64,000 nucleotides of DNA. Source: Siphonodentalium dalli. Lineage: Eukaryota > Mollusca > Scaphopoda > Gadilida > Siphonodentaliidae. The notes beneath the pieces were generated by a model. The model ran no database searches and was not told where the DNA came from. It worked only from the letters and a program-made list of their open reading frames with translations. This document shows positions 12,388-24,170 of the stretch, piece after piece; position 1 is the first letter of the stretch, and every line of letters begins with the position of its first letter. The position numbers were made by a program, and so were the translations under genes. The stretch is from NCBI GenBank assembly GCA_032622095.1, contig CP136067.1:175864556-175928555 (forward strand). The letters are read 5' to 3'.

Positions 12388-12784
12388 TTAAAGGCACGGG
12401 CGGCGTTCGTTGCAGAAATATTAATATTTGTTCAAATCGCCATCAACAGAAGGAATATTAAAATATATATATAGTTTTGTTCATATGCCAAACATAATCA
12501 GCGCGTAAATCATATATTGTCGTCAAGACGTACGATGGTGTACGTAAACAAGAGCCAGCTCCATATCCGGATCTAAACAAAAGCCAAGAAATGTAACGTT
12601 TTTTGCTTTTGTTTACATAACATAGGGGAAAAAATTGACAATAACATACTGTTTATTCCATATTGCTGATTGGCATAAGAACACAGTCTCTCCAAATCTT
12701 ACTATTCCTTCTGTTTATGGCGGTTTTTGACGGAGGTGAATATTTTAAGAGCATACCCACCGCCAACGCCGCCCGTACCTTTAA
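12388..12784. mobile_element. TTAAAGG-type MITE (T2/Kolobok-like), copy A
   Basis: The element is bounded by TTAA, with inverted ends aggcacgggcggcgtt / aacgccgcccgtacct. Homologous copies are at 20891-21420 (opposite orientation) and 32486-32987. Ends of the form TTAAAGG.. match the T2 type of MITE described in Xenopus and linked to Kolobok transposases; that link is inferred from ends only. Confidence 0.75.
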
Positions 12785-12878
12785 AGGGGGTGGATGTGTA
12801 GTTGGAAACCCGATAACCGCCCCACAAATGGAGCCACTATGACCACGCCCTTGTCTACTCGAATTTCGCAATCAACTC

Positions 12879-13075
12879 AGGTGGGGGTGGAAAAACGTTT
12901 TTCCGGGCACGTATGCCGGGATGGGTGGGTGGTCGATAGGACCAACAAACAATTTTTTTCGCAACTCAAATATATTTTTCCTGCAAGTCTTTTTGATTGT
13001 TTTTCCAATGAGTTTGGCTTAAACACATCTATATGTCAATATTAACATAAATGACAAATTTCATGATGATCAGAC
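12879..13075. repeat. Single unit of the 41.9-43.2 kb tandem repeat family
   Basis: Shared landmarks, in order, are ttttccgggcacgtatgccggg, gaccaacaaacaatttttt, cctgcaagtctttt, and caatgagtttggcttaaa, then gacaaatttcatgatgatc. The same order is seen three times at 41.9-43.2 kb. This is a dispersed solitary copy. Confidence 0.7.
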
Positions 13076-13099
13076 AAACAGTATAGCCTGTAGCCCATG

Positions 13100-13437
13100 C
13101 TACATAGGTCGCCTCGCATATATAAGAGAATGCATTGGCCTAACAATTTTTTATCATTTTTTTTAAATAAATGTTTCTTACAATTTTTAGGACATAAAAT
13201 AAAAAAACATCCATTACCCTGCAGGGAGCCCCACACATATATATAAGGATATAGAAGAGTGTCGTCTGCTCATGTTTGTCTGGGGCCCTGTATGGGTGAA
13301 ATTATAAAATTGTTAAAGAATACAAGAACAAATTATTAAAATTGTAAAAAATTGTTAGGCCAATGCATTCTCTTATATATGCGAGGCGACCTATGGTCGA
13401 CTCGCATATACAAGAGAATGCATTGGCACAGGGTAAA
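13100..13437. mobile_element. Rearranged fragments of the hairpin MITE family
   Basis: A half hairpin at about 13104-13142 and a full hairpin at about 13361-13426 match the inner hairpins of the 6288-6666 element. The CCCTTT/TTAA ends are absent and unrelated sequence lies between them, so this is a decayed or nested copy. Confidence 0.6.
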
Positions 13438-13642
13438 AAAATCCCGACTTACGACTGGATTTGATATGGCGGGTCACATTTGAGCAGCCATCTTGTGGTT
13501 TCGGTATTATCCAATGACCACGATCCCGGTACAGGAAGAATAACTCTAAATCCTGGTCTGAACATTATTTTCAGAGTTTATTCGTTTTGCAGAAGTGAGA
13601 AGCGTTGTAAGTACTGCGTATCACCCTGGTTAAGTGGTCCTG

Positions 13643-14009
13643 TTAACCCTTTACCCAACAGAATGGCCCTGTGCCAATGCATTCTCTTATATAAGAGAAT
13701 GCATTGGCTTAACACATTAAAAATTATAAAATTGTTAAAGAATGTAAGAAAAAATGGTAAAAAGTGTTAAAAAAAGATTTTGTTTAGGCTAATGCATTCT
13801 CTTATATATGCGAGGCGACCTATGGTCGACTCGCATATATAAGAGAATGCATTGGCACAGGGCATAACTGTAACCATCACAATGTGGTCAAGGAGCCGGT
13901 TCCAATGATATCCATATTTGTATGGATTTATTGAGACAGACCGAAGATATTTTAGGCTGTTGAAGCTTTATTTGGCCGGTTTTGGCCGGTTTGTTGGGTA
14001 AAGGGTTAA
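13643..14009. mobile_element. TTAA-flanked hairpin MITE, inverted relative to 6288-6666
   Basis: TTAA ccctttacccaaca on the left and tgttgggtaaaggg TTAA on the right bound a body that matches 6288-6666 in reverse complement, including the block cggtctgtctcaatag. One inner hairpin is shortened, lacking the gcgag core. Unlike the 6.3-kb copy there is no 18-bp flanking repeat, so TTAA is the whole duplication here. Confidence 0.8.
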
Positions 14010-14029
14010 TTTGATGTGATGCTGCATGG

Positions 14030-14760
14030 TGGGTCCAACGGAAGTTATATGATACTGGAAGGGCAAACTGATTCTGTTAAACGAATGTACCGTTGTTCTA
14101 AAGTTTAAATTTTGCGGTGTTTGGCTAAAACGAGCGATATGAGAACAAATCTTCTCCATGATACGAGGAACCTCATCGTGTGATTTCAAAACGCCAAATT
14201 GGTGCCGTCTGGGTGAGAGATAGGGGACTACATTTGAAAAGAATTTGTTTAGTCACAGATTACCACCAAACGTATATACGTCTGGTGGTAATCTGCATGC
14301 GACTAAACAAATTCTTAATCATCACCATGGTATCAGGAGTCTAATGGTGTTGTATAAAGCTGTCAATAATGACGTCATTCGAGTCATTGGTGCACTGAAG
14401 GGGATATGGGCACCATAATTGATATAAATATTTTTAGCGCATATTTCCACCAAAGGGATTCACATCCTTCTCCACGAGAAATCTAATCGTGAGATTAAAA
14501 GATTCAAAATTAGTGGCACCTGGGTGAGTGATTGGGGTGCACTAAATTGATAAGAAGTTGTTTAGTCGCCGATTTCCACCAATTTTAGATATCGTGTTCT
14601 TCACAAGTGTGACTAATTGTGAGGTTTAAAGATGTCAAAAGTGTCGCAGCTTGATTCAGGTATAGGGAGGGGAGATAACCAAACCTGATAAAATATGTTT
14701 TGCGTCACTTTCCACTAAATTCATACACGTTCTTTTCCATTTGTACGGGGAATCGAATCG
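14030..14760. repeat. Degenerate dimeric satellite, block 1
   Basis: The unit is about 165 bp, alternating between two variants. One variant contains ccaaattggtgccgtctggg and the other contains gtcattcgagtcattggtg; both contain tagtcgccgatttccacc-like cores and a catgatacgaggaatcta-like box. Adjacent variants make a dimer of about 330 bp. Related blocks lie at 15210-15720 (opposite strand) and 18160-19960. Confidence 0.65.
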
Positions 14761-15207
14761 TGTGGGTTAAGACCAAGCGACAAAACAGAGTTCAATCCCC
14801 TCTCCGCGCGATGTCTAAACGCTGCCGGCATGTGTATTTTCTTAATTAAATCTAACATTTTTTATTGAAGTGTTTTGTCAGTTACACAATTTCAAATGGA
14901 TATGGACAGTTTAGTTTCTCAGAATAATGCAGAATGAATTGTAACCTACAAAAATCTCAAATAAATAAAATGCGACATTTATTCACATTTCGTGTAGGTG
15001 CGCGCAGCGGTAAGTCTTGCGTAGGGAATTGAACTCTGCATGGGGCTTGTGTTAAGACGCCATGTCTGGTGCCATTCTCAACGACTCAGTCATTTCCGCA
15101 CTGAGGAAATAGCATCTTCCATAAATAGAAATATCTGACGGTCAATTTCAATCACGTGATTTACCACGTACATACTACCGGTAAATACGTCTGTTAAAAT
15201 TGAGTGC

Positions 15208-15720
15208 CCCCCCCCCCCCGCCGCATCTCTCAACCAGACAGGATAAGTTGGCGTATAAATCACACGATTAGATTCCTCGTATCATGGAGAAGAACGGGTA
15301 TCAATTTGGTGGAAATCGTCGCTAACATTTTGTTTATCAATTTTGGTGGCCCTCTCCCCTTCAATGAACCCCTGAAACAACACCATTAGACTCCTGATAT
15401 CATGGAGATGATTATCTATAAGTTTGGTGGTAATCGGCGACGAAACAAATTCTTATCAAATTTGGTGACCCCCCCCCCCCCTCCCCCCCCCCCCCCCATC
15501 TCTCGACCAAACGCCTCAAATTTTGGCGTCTTTCAATCAGGCGATTAGATTCCTTGTATCACGGAGAATAATGTTTATCAATTCGGTGTAAATCGGTGAT
15601 AAAAATACCATTAGATTCCTCATATCATGGAGATGATTTTGATTAAGTTTGGTGGAAATCGGCGACAAAAAATCTGCAGCCCCTCCCCCGTTTGTGCCCT
15701 TGACAACAACAGCGTCACTT
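15208..15720. repeat. Degenerate dimeric satellite, block 2 (inverted)
   Basis: The same unit as in the 14-kb and 18-kb blocks occurs here in reverse complement, for example tttggtggaaatcggcgac and gattagattcctcgtatcat. Runs of 10 or more C lie at 15208 and near 15472-15495; their exact length is likely unreliable. Confidence 0.6.
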
Positions 15721-15880
15721 TAGAAAATTCTAACCCGCACCATTATCTTCGTCGTAAAAAGTTACCCCTGTTAGACCCCTTTGGTACCAGCTAGATGGTC
15801 CCCAGTGAATTGCTATAGAACACAGACAGACAGACATACAGACATTCGCAAATATAGATATAGATGTATGAACATGTACA
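15721..15880. repeat. Module shared inverted with 18045-18180
   Basis: The block runs from agaaaattctaacccgcacc through ttcgtcgtaaaaagttac to acagacagacagacat and a ttcgcaaatata end. Its reverse complement is at 18045-18180, and a third copy with the orientation of the 18-kb one is at 19215-19375. In each case the module abuts dimeric satellite, so satellite and module belong to one larger repeat. Confidence 0.65.
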
Positions 15881-16180
15881 AAAAAAAGAAAGAAAAGAGT
15901 TGTATATACAAAATAGCTAAGTGGTATATACAATATAGCTAAGTTGTATATACCAAATAGCTAAGGTGTATAGATACTTACCTGTAGCTATACTGTATAT
16001 TGAACTTTATGCATGTGCTAGCTGGCGTCAATACGCTGCCCTTCATCCCCACCCGGTTTTGTTTGGATTAAAGAAACTGAGTTAAAACAACACATACCTC
16101 CATAGCGTTTCACCGGCTTAACTGTATATGCTTTCCGTGTGTGAATTTAAATTATCGATTCTCGTTAAAAATATAAATGT

Positions 16181-17256
16181 GCCACATATAGAGAATCTCT
16201 GATGAGTCGCAATTCTATACGAAATTTATTAACCGAGTGCACTCAATTCGATTCAACCCGAGCAACAGCGAAGCTCGAATCGAATTTAGTGGACGAGGTT
16301 AATACATTTCGTATATAATTGAGATTCATTAGAGACAGAGGCGGACTGGGCCAAAAAACCGGCCCGGGAAATTAATATAATACCGGCCCATCTGTTTGGG
16401 GGGCGTCCACAGTCCACTTTGGGAAATTCCTACCGCACTCCCCCCCCCCTCCCTTGAATCAGATGCAGACCAAATACATGTTTTTTGCATAATTCCATTT
16501 GCACCTCTGGTATAATATCCTATACATTCATAAACCATGGTTCTATATATTCCCGGTATGAGACCATTCAGATATTTTTACCTGAAAAATTGCATAAATT
16601 CTAACATCTAGCGGTCTAACTCCAGACAAATACACACGGCTACGGACAAGAGACCAGGACACACCGCGGGGTGAGAAAAAAATTGAAAACTATACAAGAA
16701 AATCGCGAATCCTAGCATCTGGACTGGCATCAACTGAAGCGTTCCTATTTTCTTGTAAATTTCAATTGGGGGAGGGTTCGGGAGGGGTGCGTGAGATTTG
16801 TTTGGGGATTTAGAGCTGGGAGTTACTGTTAAAATCTCGAGATTAATGGGGTCTTTACGTGGTGTTATATGATGCCGACAAGTTCATTTAATGTCAAAAT
16901 TACGATTAGCCAATTCGGTTGGTTAAACAACACATGTGGCGGCCCACGTCCGGAATTTTCCCGGTATCCCGATCGGCCATGCAGTCCGCCTCTGCCCTCA
17001 TGAATTTATGTGAGAAGAGTACCATCTTATTGGATACACGGCTGGTTAAACAACACATGTGGCGGCCCACGTCGGTTTCATTTGCGGCACAACCTCATAT
17101 ACCCCCCCCCCCCACAAACCGTAAAAAAAAACCTCGGATTCTCGCTTGATAGAAAATCACGTGGAATCATAATTTTTCCGCCTCCGGCCCATCGGGAAAT
17201 TTCCCGGTCTCCCGATCAGCCAGTCCGCCTCTGATTAGAGATCCTCTATATATGGC
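16181..17256. mobile_element. Palindromic MITE split by a hAT insertion
   Basis: Left arm 16181-16233, gccacatatagagaatctct onward to ctatacgaaat, pairs with the right arm only after removing 16336-17233. The right arm then reads atttcgtatataattgagat, followed by tcattagagatcctctatatatggc across the junction. The uninterrupted element would be about 175 bp. This gives a clear relative age: the palindromic MITE is older than the hAT element. Confidence 0.75.
16336..17233. mobile_element. Non-autonomous hAT element with 8-bp target duplication
   Basis: Ends are cagaggcggactggg on the left and, in reverse complement, cagaggcggactggctgat on the right. They are flanked by perfect 8-bp copies of attagaga (16328-16335 and 17234-17241). 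CAG-ended short TIRs with an 8-bp duplication are the hAT signature. Inside, a 30-bp perfect direct repeat beginning ggttaaacaacacatgtggc occurs at 16921 and 17044 (123-bp period), and a second TIR-like end, cagtccgcctctg, lies near 16981-16993. The internal end suggests a composite origin or a partial tandem duplication of the right end. There is no transposase frame. Confidence 0.9.
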
Positions 17257-17289
17257 AAATATCACATAATCACATTTTAGCAAGGAAAA

Positions 17290-17960
17290 CAATCTCGAAA
17301 CGGCTGGGGTTAACCAAAATTAATATTGATTTCCTTATCACAACCACAGAGGAAGTAAAGACACCTTCAATAACAAATATAGTTCCATTTTAAATCTGTC
17401 TTTTCATGTTGACAAAATTTAACCACCTTTATCACCCACGTTTATATCATAGTCAACACTAAATAACCCAACAAAAATTGAACATCATAATTATATTATA
17501 ATTAACATAATAATAAGTATCGGCATTGACATTGATATAATTGAGCGTGCCGATAATACACGCGAGTCTTCCTAAAATATGAGGCCGGATTTAGGAGATA
17601 AAATTAAATAAAGAAATATTAAATTATGTAACGTCACAGTGACGCGCGATGCCATATACTTGAGGTGACAAAATTCCGGGGAAAACCCCAAATTCAATCA
17701 ATACTTCCTAGACTTTCCAAGGCGGGGTTTCTGTCAATTGCGGTGCAGCTGATGTCTCTTCGTCTCTAATTTATTGTTAGTAGATATCTATTCTCATTGG
17801 TTTATCTCGTAGGAGAGCATAGAATAATACCCCCCCCCCCCCCACCGGGGCCTTTAAATGTCGCTTTGATGTGATATACCTGATATACCTTCGTCTACTG
17901 TCATTAGACATATATTATCATTGGTAAATCTCCCAGTTCAGTATGATTAAACTAACGCCC
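17290..17960. repeat. Dispersed repeat, copy 1 (paired with 34965-36215)
   Basis: Colinear landmarks are aaaattaatattgatttcc, atagttccattttaaat, tcttttcatgttgac, atgaggccggattta, taacgtcacagtgacg and gcctttaaat. This copy lacks the MITE found at 35311-35655 and also lacks about 200 bp present around 35690-35880 in the other copy. It therefore serves as an approximate empty site for that MITE. Confidence 0.75.
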
Positions 17961-18044
17961 ATGTATATGTGCCATTCTCAACGCCTCGGTCATTTCGGCT
18001 TTGCTGCAGAAAAAACCCCTTCCATAAATACCTATATCTATATA

Positions 18045-19960
18045 TTTGCGAATGTCTGTCTGTCTGTGTTCTATAGAAATTCACAGGGGACTATCTAGAT
18101 GATGGACCAAAGGGGTCTACTGGGGGTAACTTTTTACGAGAAAGATAATGGTGGGGGTTAGAATTTTCTAAAGTGACGTCGTTGTTCTCAGGGGAAGGAA
18201 ATGGGGAGGGGCAGAAATTTGTTTTGTCGCCGATTGCCATGAAACTAACATATAATCATCCCCATGATATGAAGAATCTAATTTTGTGGTTTAAATATGT
18301 CAAAAGTGGCGTCGTTCGAATCAGGGATGCACGGAGTGGGAGAGGGGCACCAAAATTGATAAAACTAATGTTAGCGCCGATTTCCACCAAATTGATATAT
18401 ATTCTTCATGATACAAAGAATCTAATTGTGCGATTTAACAACGCCAAATTGTTGTCGTTTGTATGAGATATTTGGGGGGGGGGCACCAAATTTGATAATA
18501 ATGAGTTTAGTCGCCGATACCACCACAATTATACCAAATCATCACCATGGTATGAGGAGTCTAATTGTGTCAATTTGTGTGGCTTAAATCTGTCAAATGT
18601 GGCCTCATTCGAGTCAGGGGTGCACTGAAAGGGAGAGGGGCACAACAATTGATACACAATATTTTTAGCGCCAATTTCCCTCAAATTGATACACGTTCTT
18701 ATCCATGGTACGCGGAATCTAAGCGTGTGATTTAAAGGCGCCATATTGTTGCTGTTTTGTGTGAGAGATGGGGAGGGGAGAGGTGGGCACCAAATTTGAT
18801 AAAAAAATTGTTTAGTCGCCGATTAGCACCAAACTTATAACTAATCATCTCCATGATATCACGAGTGTAATTGTGTGGTTTAAGGATGTTACAAGTGGGG
18901 CCATTCTACTCAGTGGTGTATAGAGATGAGAGGGACACATTACACATTCTTCTCCGTGATACGGGGAATCTTATCGTGTTGTTTAGATACACCAAATTAG
19001 TACCCTCTGGGTGAGGGATATGGGGACCTTAAATTTGATACGAATTTGTATACTCGCCAATTTTTACTAATCTCTAATGAGCCTGAGTGTGTGGTTTAAC
19101 GGTGACAAAAGTGGCGCCGCTTGAAATAGGGACGGGAGGGTCATCAAAACTGATAAAAAATAGTTTTAGTACCAATTACCATCAAATTCAGACACGTTCT
19201 TCTCAAATGATACGAGAAATCAAATCGTGCTGTCTGTCTTTCTGCCTGTCTGTATCCGTTCTATATATAAATTCACGGGGTACAATCGAGTTGGCACAAA
19301 GGCGTTCTAAGAGGGTTAACTTTTTACGAGGAAGATAATGGTGCAGGTTACAATTTTCTAAAGTAACGCTGTTGGTGTCAGGGGAAGAAAAGAGGGAGGT
19401 CGGCAAAATTTAAAAAATATGGTGAAATAGTTCTATCGCATATTTCCACCAAACGCATACATAATCAATATGGCGCTGTTCGAGTCAGCGTTGCAGGGGG
19501 CACCAACAATTGATTTAATAAACTATTTTTAGCGCAAATTTCAACCAAATTGATATATTATTCTTCTCTGTGACATTGTGTGATTTAAAGATGCCAAATT
19601 ACTGCTGTTTGGGTGAGAGATGAGGGGGGGGTCATAACTATTCTTAGAATTTGTTTAGTTGCTGATTACCACCAAACCTATATATAATCATCCCTAGCCA
19701 GTATGTCATGCATCCATGCGTCTAATGGACGTGGTTTAAATATGTCAAAAGTTGCACCGTTAAAGTCATGCATGAGGATGGCAGTTGCACCAAAGCTGAT
19801 ACAAATATATTTTGCACTAATTTCCACCAAATGCATACACGTTCTTCTCAAATGATACGATGAATTAAATCACATTTGGTGTCGTTTGGGTCACGGATGG
19901 CGAGAGGATATGCACTATCATTGATAAGATTGCTATTCGCCGACATCCACATTTATAAGT
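18045..19960. repeat. Dimeric satellite, block 3, with two copies of the 15.7-kb module
   Basis: The module with gcgaatgtctgtctgtctgt and ttttctaaagtgacg opens the block and recurs at about 19215-19375. Between and after these are degenerate 165-bp units alternating between the two variants described for block 1, with shared boxes gtttagtcgccgatt and atcatctccatgatat. Short frames in the block are fragments of repeat units, not genes. Confidence 0.65.
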
Positions 19961-20890
19961 TTATATATAGTCACCCAGGCCATCTCCATATCATTTTAAG
20001 GAGATTTGGGCGTTCAAATTTCACAATCTCGACAAATGGTGACCCAATTAAGTCACTTGAACAATTTTATCTTCTCAGCTGTCATATTTAGATGGGGATG
20101 GCAATCAGGGCATTTACATAATGAGCTAGCAAAAAGAGATACATAGAAGAAGCATTAAAAGTATATTTATCATTCTATTTAAGAGATACATATATTCTTG
20201 CAAACTGAGAGACCTCGAACCGTCAGATGATTGCATATATATTATAACACAATTGAGTCTGTTCCATGCAATACAGTTTCCACACAAAAAAACAATTTGT
20301 CAAGAGATATGGAAATGTATCAAAGGCCTGTTCAAAAATAGTGGTCACAGTCAAACATATTTTCTTCTGATATAAAAGAAAACGCAGTCAGTAGCACATG
20401 ACTTTTCAGGATCCCCCAATACTGACATCTGACAAGGGTATATCTGCCCGATACAGCGGATTTTTTAGAACAGACTCATCGACTGACATAAACAACTCAA
20501 AATATCGCTCTGTGTCTGGAACATGTAGCTGATATGCTGCGCATCAACATTTCTTTTAAACTGAGACCATTTCGCCAATATATAGCACCATGAACAGAGA
20601 AGCACCTGTAAATTTCTTTAAAACATCTGTATCTTCATGGGGATATGATAGCCAGGTGACCTCAACATATTAGTCCAACCCACTAGATTGATTGATACAT
20701 CTCTATATGTAAAACCCAATTGTCGTCTTTTATTTTTGCGAAATAATGTGTTTATGATGTGACTGTGTAAGAATCGTGTTATGTGATGTTATTTGAATAT
20801 AGAACTTATGAGAATACGTGTAAAACATTGAGCAAGAGTATTCTCTATTCCCAACAAATATCCATAGCATGCAGAGGGTTTCACATCACT
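19961..20890. other. Non-coding stretch, no gene seen
   Basis: I found no long frame, no inverted repeat and no clear relationship to other parts of the window. Confidence 0.5.
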
Positions 20891-21420
20891 TTAAAGATAC
20901 GGGCGGCGTTGGTGGTGGGTATGCTGTTAAAATATTCACCTCCGTAAAAAATCGCCTTAAACAGAAGGAATAGTAAGATATAGACATACTTTGTTCTTAT
21001 GCCAATCAGAAATATGGCATAAACAGTATGTTATTGTCAATGTTTTTCCCCTTTGTTATGTAAACAAAAGCAAAAAACGTCACGTTTCCTGGCTTTTGTT
21101 TAGATCCGGATATGGTAAACATAAAGAGCGTTTTTTGTTACTGTTTTCCTGATATGGAAAGAATGAAGAGCGTTTATATCATTTTTGTGTGATTAACCAA
21201 TAGAATTGCGCTGTGTTATGTAAACAGAAGCACAACTTCTATAACACAAGCAGTCTCTTGTTTACGTACGCACCATCGTACGTCTTGGCGACAATATTCT
21301 ATTTACGCGCTGATTATGTTTGGTATATGAGCGGAACTGTATATATTTTGGTATTCCTTCTGTTGATGGCGATTTGAACAAATATATATATTGCTGCAAC
21401 GAACGCCGGCGTGCCTTTAA
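20891..21420. mobile_element. TTAAAGG-type MITE, copy B
   Basis: TTAA bounds the element on both sides, with ends agatacgggcggcgtt and the complement of aggcacgccggcgttcg. It is inverted relative to copy A at 12388 and shares ttgacaataacatactgttt and cttttgtttagatccggata with it. It is longer than copy A because it keeps a middle part with repeated agagcgtttt motifs. Confidence 0.75.
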
Positions 21421-21447
21421 CCCGGGCAACGCCGGGTAACCCTGCTA

Positions 21448-21670
21448 GTAAACCATATTCGCGCAATTCTACAATATACGGCTCTGGTAATACGGCGACG
21501 ACCTTGACATTGGTGTCAATGGGGCAGAATATATTCACTGCATGGCAATAATAAAAAGCAATAATTAGTTCAAGTTTAACAGACGACATTATGCACATGA
21601 TAGACCGGCAGATATGATTCCTACATTGTATTTATGGAAGAGGTTATTTCCTCAATGCGGAAATGGCCGA
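21448..21670. mobile_element. Diverged copy of the 7746-8291 element without the minisatellite
   Basis: Landmarks accatattcgcgcaat, cggcgacgaccttgac, aagtttaacagacg and gaggttatttcctca occur in the same order as at 7.7-8.3 kb. Where the 26-unit array lies in that copy, this one has only caataataaaaagcaataat. The minisatellite therefore expanded inside one copy after dispersal. Confidence 0.65.
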
Positions 21671-21716
21671 ATGATGTACGTGCATGGGTGTGTGCGTGTG
21701 TCTATATAATAATACC

Positions 21717-21850
21717 GGTTATGACCACAGCTGCATGCCGCGTATACTTCGAGGGATACCAGACGATTGTCGACGATATTTATGGTATTCGCAAATTATC
21801 AACTCATTGCACATGCATAGAAATTAATAGTGATGGAAACTTGAGCTTTA
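21717..21850. repeat. Sequence shared with 63008-63265
   Basis: About 85 bp ending attcgcaaattatcaactcat match 63008-63095 in the same orientation, followed by gatggaaacttgag / gatgaaaacttgag. The shared piece ends where the inverted-repeat arm starts here and where the galactosyltransferase downstream region starts at 63.3 kb. Confidence 0.6.
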
Positions 21851-21857
21851 TGGTACG

Positions 21858-24170
21858 TCCATACGCTGGCAAGTTTGCACGGTGGGGTTTTCAGGCATTT
21901 CGTCGTAGAAAACGACATGGCGCCATAATATTAACGGATACAAGCATATAAAATGCATCTGTACCACAGCTAACTATACTCCATGAGATATTGGTCGACC
22001 TCTGCACCCCCCAGGACTCAACTTCACCCCACTAATTTTCTTTCTTAAGGTCTCCTCTAATTTTTTTCACTTATTAACAAGAAAAAAAAGTGGCCGCAGA
22101 GACTCCAGACAAGATGGCGTTCATCATGGCGGCCATTTTTTTAAATGCACCGTGTCTGTTTGATCGCCGTTATAGTAAAGATGGTATCACATGCGGTCTT
22201 GTTTTCCGCTCGATTCGTTATGCTAATATACAACCCTTACAAATTAGCCAAAAATCCGACACCAGAATCCAATATGGCGGCCAAGATGGCCGCCGAAATG
22301 TGAAAATATGTTATTTTTCTGACATGTTACCACCTTTCGTTTGTCTCTGTGGGAAAATGTTGGCATCTTTGCGTCATATTATACATTTATCATATAGAGG
22401 AGTCATTTTCGACCACATGGGGACCATAATATACATTCATTGCGGGATATTTCTGTCCGATATCACGTTTTCCCAAATGACGGTATAATAGGTCAAAGCC
22501 GAATCTACGTTAATAACGCGATGTAATGTTTCGAATCAATGACTGTTATTGCTATTATAACAAAACCCATGTATATATATGTGCAGGAGATACTCGAGCT
22601 AGGATTCCTCTTATACCTGAGTTGAGGAATATTTACCCAAATCTAAGATGGCGGCCAAAATGGCCACCATAAATAAAAAATCGCACTAAATCGCCGATTT
22701 TAACATCAGTGAGCATTATTGTCATGAAAACTCCACACCTGCTTACTATTGTGAGTTGGGAACACTTAGGCGAAGAACGTTCCCTGTACCATATCCAAAT
22801 AAAAGTACCCCAAATCCAAAATGGCGCCCACAATGGCGGACAGATTTTGAAAAATCACCGAAATTCCCTCATATTCACATCATTGGGCATTATTGTCGAG
22901 ACAACTCCACCCATGCTTAAAGTTGAGTTGGAAACACTGAGGTGAAGTAATTACCTTACATCTCATGCAAGAAATTGTTTTCCGAATCGTAGATGGCGGC
23001 CAAAATGGCGACTGAAATTTGAAAACAAGTCTACATTCCTTTACTTTCTTACGATGGGCGTTATTGTTTCGCGATTTCTATCCACCATTACATGTTGATA
23101 TGGAACTGTGACATGAAGTATTCATTAGGGTTTGGCAATTGATGATCACAGCCAAGATCGCTGTTAAATTGGCGGCTAGAAATTGAAAAGAAATCGATAT
23201 TTTCGCATATTAATTTCAACTTTTTGTCATAATATCGGTATGTATGGACGTAACTGTACATACACCATCTACTAGTTCAACTTGAAGGTATCAAAACGCA
23301 TAACATAGCTCGTATCCTTCTGGAAAGATGAAAACCACAATTAATATCGAAATCCATTCTCCACTTAGCGCCGATAATGGCCGTAAGCGTAGGTGCGCCG
23401 AATAGTTATATCAGAACAATTACCTGATAACAGATTCTGATTTGCCACGTCACGTCCATAATTATCTGGACCAGCTTCCATTTCTTTGTCTGATAAATCT
23501 AGGTAGCTCACACCGACAAAGTATTCACCACTTCCTGTGAGTAGGGTCCCTCTAATCATAACGTTTCAAACAATTCATTTTCCGGTGTCTAGCTTACGAT
23601 TTTTAATATTTGCTAAATATGACATTTGTGCGTCATCTTGAGCTATGAAGGCATATGACCGATGAGTATACAAGCTTGCAGAAGGTCATCACTATGTATG
23701 TGTCTCATACCCCATGGGGATAACGACATGTACACCTGGCGAACCAGTTAGCTAGTCACTTCCCAATAGATGGTTCGTCAACTCACAACCCCAGCGAACG
23801 TATTGGCATATGTGGACAACTTCGACAGTGTTTCGAAGGTTGCTAGCTGTCTCATTCCCTTGGACAGATGTCTATCTGCTAAGTAGAAGACCATAGTGTA
23901 CAGACTACCCACACTTCTTGACCATGATCCGAAGCAAACTGTGTGACGCCCCGTATTTGTCTCGTCGAATATCTCCCAGCAGAGAGGAACAATGCTCGCG
24001 GTGCTAGTTTATGGACATGCGCCATGATAGTGGGAATGAAATGGGCCACGGTATACACCACCCTTACACCTGGTGCATGTTTAAGATATAGAATGTCATG
24101 CGTGTCGGTTTTATTTGGTGTGGTAAGATTGTATTTCCACATCCGTTTCGAACCCTTTCTGATTCAACTA
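21858..24170. repeat. Left arm of a large inverted repeat
   Basis: The sequence is the reverse complement of about 24765-27205, with similarity highest in 21990-23000 and falling toward the centre. The outer half carries about six degenerate units of roughly 170 bp, each with atggcggccaaaatggc-like cores (near 22118, 22275, 22650, 22820, 22993, 23150). The inner half carries a decayed coding region. About 0.6 kb of unpaired spacer separates the arms. Confidence 0.85.
23365..24150 (-). pseudogene. Decayed coding remnant, possible solute-carrier (OATP-like) fragment
   Basis: On the minus strand the segment GTLLTGSGEYFVGVSYLDL stands out (around 23480-23550), followed by a cag|gtaatt that could be an exon end. 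The Gly-x-Gly...GVSYLD pattern resembles the membrane region GIG..(L/F)(Y/F)TLGV(S/T)YLDDN of organic-anion transporters (SLCO/OATP); this is a weak, memory-based resemblance. Further upstream, near 23950-24120, the minus strand reads IMAHVHKLAPRALFLSAG and, in another frame, MVFYLADRHLSKGMRQLATF. Frame changes and stops interrupt it. The mirrored copy at 24860-25600 shows the same segments with independent damage. Either it is a dead transporter gene duplicated as an inverted pair, or the similarity is chance. Confidence 0.35.

Noticed and set aside
13480-13770. 96-codon frame ending in MHWLNTLKIIKLL-like sequence
   Set aside because: The end is read from the hairpin MITE; the same peptide appears from other MITE copies (for example 35.5 kb).
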